Shown here one piece after another: positions 5,930 through 9,240 of a stretch of 9,240 nucleotides of DNA. Every line of letters starts with the position of its first letter. The first letter of the stretch is position 1. This DNA is from an uncultured Acidobacteriota bacterium (GTDB taxonomy: Bacteria > Acidobacteriota > Terriglobia > Bryobacterales > Bryobacteraceae): the NCBI GenBank assembly GCA_937952345.1, contig CALFYN010000911.1, positions 1-9,240 of the forward strand, in the 5' to 3' direction. The translations under genes and the position numbers were made by a program. Below the pieces are notes generated by a model. That model saw only the letters and a program-made list of their open reading frames with translations, searched no databases and had not been told where the DNA came from.

Positions 5930-7036
5930 TTATGCACCGGCCATTCTCTTCAAAATCTCCGGCACCATCCCCTGTAAGCTCACCACGGAATCGGAAAGCC
6001 CAGCCCTCACCACAGCTCCCGGCATTCCCCAAACCACACTGGATGCCTCGTCCTGCGCGATGACATAAGCACCCGCCGGTCGCAGCACTTCGGCGCCACG
6101 CAGCCCGTCCTGGCCCATCCCCGTGAGAACCGCCGCCACCACACTCCCCCCATAGGCCTCCAGCGCCGAACGAAACATCACGTCCACCGCCGGCCGGCAC
6201 GAGTTCTCCGGCGGATCCTGATTCAACGAACAGACTACCCTCGTCCCCTCCCGCTTCAGAACCAGATGAAAGTCGCCCGCCGCCACAATCGCCTTGCCCG
6301 GCTCCATCGGCATTCCTGCCTCCGCTTCCACTACCCGGATCTTCGATTTCAACTGCAACCGCTCGGCCAGCAGCCGCGTGAACATCGGCGGCATATGCTG
6401 CACAATCGCCACCGGAACCGATAAGTTCTCCGGAAACTGCGGCATGATCTCGGCCAGCGCCGTCGGACCACCCGTCGATACGCCAATCACAATCGCCTTC
6501 TTCACGCCCGTGCGCCGCACACCGGAAAACCCCTGCGCAACCACCGGCTTCACTCCCGCCGGCGGCGGAGCCGCAATCGCAGGCTTGGGCTCCAGGTGCG
6601 CCGGACCATGGAAGAATTGCTTGACCTTCGGAATCAGTTCCTGCCGCAATGCCGCAATCGATTTGTCCAGCGCGCCCACATTGGCCGCCTTCGTGACGTA
6701 ATCGTTGGCTCCCAGCGTGAGCGCGTCCATCGTCGCCGTCGCTCCGCGCGAGGTGAGCGTGCTGAACATGATCACCACCAGGTGCGGGTACTCCTTGCGG
6801 ATCCGCCGCAACGCCTCGAGGCCGTTCATTTCCGGCATCTCCACGTCCAGCGTCACCACATCCGGGTTCATCTGCGGAATCCGCTGCAGCGCGATCGCTC
6901 CGTTCGCCGCCGATCCCACCACTTCGATCTCCGAGTCTTCCTGCAAGGCCAGCGTCACCAGCCTCCGGATCACCACCGAATCGTCCACCACGAGTACCCG
7001 GATTTTCCGGCCCGGCTGTATTACCGTTCTACCCAT
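5930..7036 (-). CDS. cheB: CheB, receptor methylesterase/glutamine deamidase response regulator
   Basis: 368 aa, full-length CheB (EC 3.1.1.61, also deamidase). Receiver domain at about 11-130: acidic pair Asp18-Asp19 in VLVVDDSVVIRRL, phosphoacceptor Asp64 in TLDVEMPEMNGLEA, Ser92 in MFSTLTSRGA, and Lys116 in YVTKAA. A Pro/Ala-rich linker spans about 140-178. The methylesterase domain runs from about 180 to 365, with the catalytic triad Ser187 (GVSTGGPTAL), His214 (IVQHMPPMF) and Asp310 (LTGMGQDG). All key residues are present, so the enzyme should be active and controlled by phosphorylation from a CheA not seen in this window. GAGGAC lies about 8 nt before the ATG. It is 19 nt downstream of cheY and 16 nt upstream of cheR, as expected for an adaptation operon. 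Confidence 0.97.
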   Translation of the reverse strand: MGRTVIQPGRKIRVLVVDDSVVIRRLVTLALQEDSEIEVVGSAANGAIALQRIPQMNPDVVTLDVEMPEMNGLEALRRIRKEYPHLVVIMFSTLTSRGATATMDALTLGANDYVTKAANVGALDKSIAALRQELIPKVKQFFHGPAHLEPKPAIAAPPPAGVKPVVAQGFSGVRRTGVKKAIVIGVSTGGPTALAEIMPQFPENLSVPVAIVQHMPPMFTRLLAERLQLKSKIRVVEAEAGMPMEPGKAIVAAGDFHLVLKREGTRVVCSLNQDPPENSCRPAVDVMFRSALEAYGGSVVAAVLTGMGQDGLRGAEVLRPAGAYVIAQDEASSVVWGMPGAVVRAGLSDSVVSLQGMVPEILKRMAGA

Positions 7037-7055
7037 TCGGTTTGTCCTCGTCCTG

Positions 7056-7430
7056 CTATTGCAGCACTCCTAAAACGCGCAGCTTGTCCGCAATCACCTC
7101 TTTGGTGAATGGCTTCATGACATACTCGTTGGCTCCCGCCTCGAGCGCCGCCAGCATCTGCTCCACCTGCGTTTCCGTGGTCACCATCATCAGCTTTACC
7201 TCGCTGTAACGGCCGTCCGAACGGACGTTCTTCACGAAGTCGAGGCCATTCATCTCCGGCATGTTCCAGTCCACCAGCACCAGCGACACGCTGCCTTGCT
7301 GGCCCTCCAGAACGGAAAGCGCCTCCTTCCCGTTTGCCGCCTGGCAAACGTCATAGCCGAGTTCGGACAGCGTTCGCGTCAGAATGAGGCGGATTGCCCG
7401 GGAATCGTCCACGACCATTGCTCTCTGCAT
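7056..7430 (-). CDS. cheY: CheY-like single-domain response regulator
   Basis: Stand-alone receiver domain, 124 aa from the ATG at 7430; a GTG at 7451 in the same frame would add seven residues (to 131 aa). The ATG start is preferred because 'MQRAMVVDDSRAIR' matches the usual CheY N-terminus and AAGG lies 11 nt upstream, while the GTG has no clear ribosome binding site. Counting from the GTG form: Asp15-Asp16 (VVDDS), phosphoacceptor Asp61 (VLVDWNMPEMNGL), Thr91 (MMVTTE), Tyr110 and Lys113 (EYVMKPF) are all present, so phosphorylation-dependent switching is expected. The product would carry the signal from CheA to the motor or another output and be dephosphorylated by the CheX encoded three genes downstream. 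The gap to the receptor gene upstream is 71-92 nt and holds an inverted repeat. Confidence 0.93.
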   Translation of the reverse strand: MQRAMVVDDSRAIRLILTRTLSELGYDVCQAANGKEALSVLEGQQGSVSLVLVDWNMPEMNGLDFVKNVRSDGRYSEVKLMMVTTETQVEQMLAALEAGANEYVMKPFTKEVIADKLRVLGVLQ

Positions 7431-7465
7431 GTTTTCGTCTACCTTCTTCACTCGAACTTATCTGC

Positions 7466-7513
7466 GGGCCCGCCACCACTCCCCGCGGGTATCGGGCGTG
7501 CGGCGGCGGACCC
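7466..7513 (-). other. Inverted repeat between the chemoreceptor gene and cheY
   Basis: The minus-strand transcript can pair GGGUCCGCC (complement of 7505-7513) with GGCGGGCCC (complement of 7466-7474), nine pairs with one G-U, around about 30 nt that contain a smaller CCCG/CGGG hairpin. It lies 9-57 nt after the receptor stop and ahead of cheY. No U-tract follows, so it is not a classical terminator. It may stabilise a processed end or tune receptor-to-cheY expression, or it may be chance in GC-rich DNA. Confidence 0.35.
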
Positions 7514-7522
7514 GACCTCCGA

Positions 7523-9240
7523 TCAGACTTTGAACTTCGCAACCAGTTGCTGCAGGTTCGAAGCCATTTCACTCAGCGCCCTTGCCGCCGATTGCGTATC
7601 GGACGCTCCTTGTGTGGTGCTTTGGGCCGCCGTAGCCACGCCGGTAATGTTCCGCGCAATCTCGGTGGTCCCCTTGGCCGCCTCGGTGAGGTTGCGGCCA
7701 ATCTCGTTGGTGGTGGCGGTCTGCTCCTCCACCGCCGAGGCGATCGTGTTCGAAATGTCGTTGATCTGGTTGATCACCGCTCCAATGTCGCCGATGGCCT
7801 TGACGGCCCCCTTCGTATCGCCTTGGATCGCTTCGATCTTCTGGCTGATCTCCTCGGTCGCCTTGGCCGTTTCCTTGGCCAGTTCCTTCACCTCGTTGGC
7901 CACCACCGCGAACCCCTTGCCCGCTTCCCCGGCGCGCGCCGCTTCGATCGTCGCGTTCAACGCGAGCAGGTTCGTCTGCTGCGCGATCGACGTGATGACC
8001 TTGATCACCTTGCCGATCTCCACGCTCGAGTCGCCCAGCTTGGAGATCGTCTCGTTGGTCGAATCGGCCACCGTCACCGCACTGCGGGCAATGCGCGCCG
8101 CGTCATTGGCGCTCTTCGAAATCTCGCGAATCGAAGCGAGCATTTCTTCGCTGCCCGTGGCCACCACGCCGACGTTCTTCGACACCTCCTCGCTCGCCGC
8201 CGAGACGATGTTGGCCTGCGTTGCCGTTTCGTCGCTGTTGCCGGCCATCTGCTGGCTGATCGCTGTCAATTCTTCGCTCGAGGCGCTCAGAGCTTGGGCA
8301 TTCTGCGCAATCAGCGTCATGCTGGTGCGCAGGTTTTCGAGGAACGCAGCCAACCCCTCTCCCATCTGTCCGATGGAATCCGAGCCGGAAACCGTGACCG
8401 ACTTGGTCAGATCGCCCGCCGAGGCCGCCTTCACTACTTCCAGAATGGCGCCTACCTTGTTCTGCAACTCCTCCTGGCTCTTGCGCTCACGCTCCATCAT
8501 CTCCTTCTCACGCTTTTGCGCGGCCAGGCGCTCGGTGATCACTTCCCAGGTCACCATCGGTCCAACGTAGTTTCCTTTGTTGTCCAGAATGGCGCTCACC
8601 CGCAGATCGAGATATTCATCGGCGAGTTGAATCACCGCGTTGTGCGGCAGGTTCCGCGGATCGGCCAACAGACGGCGTTGCCGCTCCGGCTGCTTGTGGA
8701 AAATGTCGATGCAACTGCCGAGAACCTGATCCACCCGGCAGGGCAACAGATGCTCGATCTTGCGCAGCGTCGCCAGTGACGAAGGATTGATGTAGCGGAT
8801 GTTGAGGTCGCGGTCGGCCAGCATGATGTTGATGGGAGCGTTCTCCACCATCGATTGGGCGCGCGCCGCATCCTGCTCCAGTTTCACCTTCTCCGTGATC
8901 ACCTCCCAGGTCACCATCGGCCCAAGGTATTTTCCCTTGCCGTCATAAATGGGGCTGACCAGCAGGTCGAGAACCTCCGGACCCAGTTGAATACGAGCCC
9001 GGTGCGGCAGATTCTTCGGGTCCGCCAGCATGTTGCGCTGGTGCTGCGGGTTCTTGTGGAAAATATCAATCGACTTGCCAAGCACTTCCTCCGCCTTGCA
9101 CGGCAGCAGGTGCTCGATCTTGCGCAAGGTCGCAAGCGAAGCCGGATTCATGTACTCGATCACGAAGTTCGTCCCCGCCTGCATGATATTGATCGGCGCG
9201 TTCTCGACGATCTGGCGGATCTTCTCCACCTCTCCCTCCA
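7523..9240 (-). CDS. Soluble methyl-accepting chemotaxis protein with tandem PAS domains (5' end outside window)
   Basis: At least 568 aa are visible. The frame stays open past the GTG/Met codon near 9229 to the window edge, and sequence there continues the repeat pattern, so the true N-terminus with perhaps more PAS copies lies upstream. Order (numbered from that codon): PAS 1 about 8-116; PAS 2 about 128-236, exactly 120 residues later; a charged helix 237-256; a HAMP-like segment about 257-310 (AGDLTKSVTV, GEGLAAFLENL); the receptor signalling domain about 311-560 with the hairpin tip IAQQTNLLALNATIEAARAG (415-434) that contacts CheA/CheW. Both PAS copies keep LLPC, IDIFHK with His58/His178, and GPMVTW with Trp108/Trp228, resembling Aer2-type PAS domains that bind heme and sense oxygen. 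No membrane segment is seen, nor a C-terminal NWETF-type pentapeptide. It precedes cheY and is probably the sensor of this module. Confidence 0.93.
   Translation of the reverse strand, partial: EGEVEKIRQIVENAPINIMQAGTNFVIEYMNPASLATLRKIEHLLPCKAEEVLGKSIDIFHKNPQHQRNMLADPKNLPHRARIQLGPEVLDLLVSPIYDGKGKYLGPMVTWEVITEKVKLEQDAARAQSMVENAPINIMLADRDLNIRYINPSSLATLRKIEHLLPCRVDQVLGSCIDIFHKQPERQRRLLADPRNLPHNAVIQLADEYLDLRVSAILDNKGNYVGPMVTWEVITERLAAQKREKEMMERERKSQEELQNKVGAILEVVKAASAGDLTKSVTVSGSDSIGQMGEGLAAFLENLRTSMTLIAQNAQALSASSEELTAISQQMAGNSDETATQANIVSAASEEVSKNVGVVATGSEEMLASIREISKSANDAARIARSAVTVADSTNETISKLGDSSVEIGKVIKVITSIAQQTNLLALNATIEAARAGEAGKGFAVVANEVKELAKETAKATEEISQKIEAIQGDTKGAVKAIGDIGAVINQINDISNTIASAVEEQTATTNEIGRNLTEAAKGTTEIARNITGVATAAQSTTQGASDTQSAARALSEMASNLQQLVAKFKV
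8522..8848 (-). repeat. PAS domain copy 2 (tandem coding repeat)
   Basis: Encodes residues 128-236 of the receptor. It matches copy 1 exactly 360 nt away without gaps; about 74 of 107 compared residues are identical by hand count. Conserved blocks are VENAPINIM, SLATLRKIEHLLPC and GPMVTWEVITE. Confidence 0.85.
8882..9208 (-). repeat. PAS domain copy 1 (tandem coding repeat)
   Basis: Encodes residues 8-116 of the visible receptor, paired with copy 2 at a 120-codon spacing. The preceding codons at the window edge (EGEVEKIRQI) look like the end of a linker from a further copy upstream, but that cannot be confirmed here. Confidence 0.85.

Noticed and set aside
7296..8570. Second long plus-strand open frame (424 codons), Ala/Ser/Leu-rich
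   Set aside because: Its apparent hydrophobicity comes from reading the Ala/Glu/Lys-rich helices of the receptor backwards. No start signal or family match.
7394..8779. Long plus-strand open frame (461 codons) opposite the chemoreceptor
   Set aside because: The translation is an Arg/Leu/His-rich composition with no recognisable domain, and the opposite strand encodes a textbook receptor signalling domain; it is an antisense shadow in GC-rich DNA.

Overview
The window is GC-rich, densely coding DNA with short gene gaps and no intergenic stretch above about 100 bases. Gene content suggests a soil-type bacterium, most plausibly an Acidobacteriota member of the Solibacter/Bryobacter kind. This is inferred from a Tat-exported SelA/DgaE-like PLP enzyme, a soluble multi-PAS chemoreceptor with a CheX-type phosphatase, and a NYN/OST-HTH protein. 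No rRNA, tRNA, mobile element or CRISPR array was seen.

Layout: positions 1-1644 carry a plus-strand pair, a NYN (LabA-like) plus OST-HTH putative RNase/RNA-binding protein followed 2 nt later by a RidA-family imine deaminase. The NYN gene is broken near its 5' end by an in-frame TAG at 65-67. The coding frame continues upstream of that stop with NYN-like sequence and runs off the window edge.

From 9240 down to 1648 all genes lie on the minus strand in one tight run. In transcription order they are: a chemoreceptor (5' end outside the window) with two near-identical PAS domains, CheY, CheB, CheR, CheX, a shortened imidazolonepropionase (HutI)-like protein with eroded metal-site motifs, glutamate formimidoyltransferase (FtcD), and a Tat-signal SelA/DgaE-like PLP enzyme. 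Gaps are 16-92 nt, and FtcD probably starts at a TTG inside the end of the HutI-like gene. The PLP enzyme and ridA converge with 3 nt between their stop codons.

How the genes work together: the first five minus-strand genes form an adaptation and signal-termination module of a chemotaxis-type pathway (receptor, response regulator, receptor methylesterase, receptor methyltransferase, CheY-P phosphatase). CheA and CheW are not in the window. The last three are amino-acid catabolism genes apparently riding on the same transcript. The points most worth a second look are the paired Aer2-like, possibly heme-binding PAS domains, the degenerate HutI-like protein next to an intact FtcD, the Tat-targeted PLP enzyme, and the internal stop in the NYN gene.
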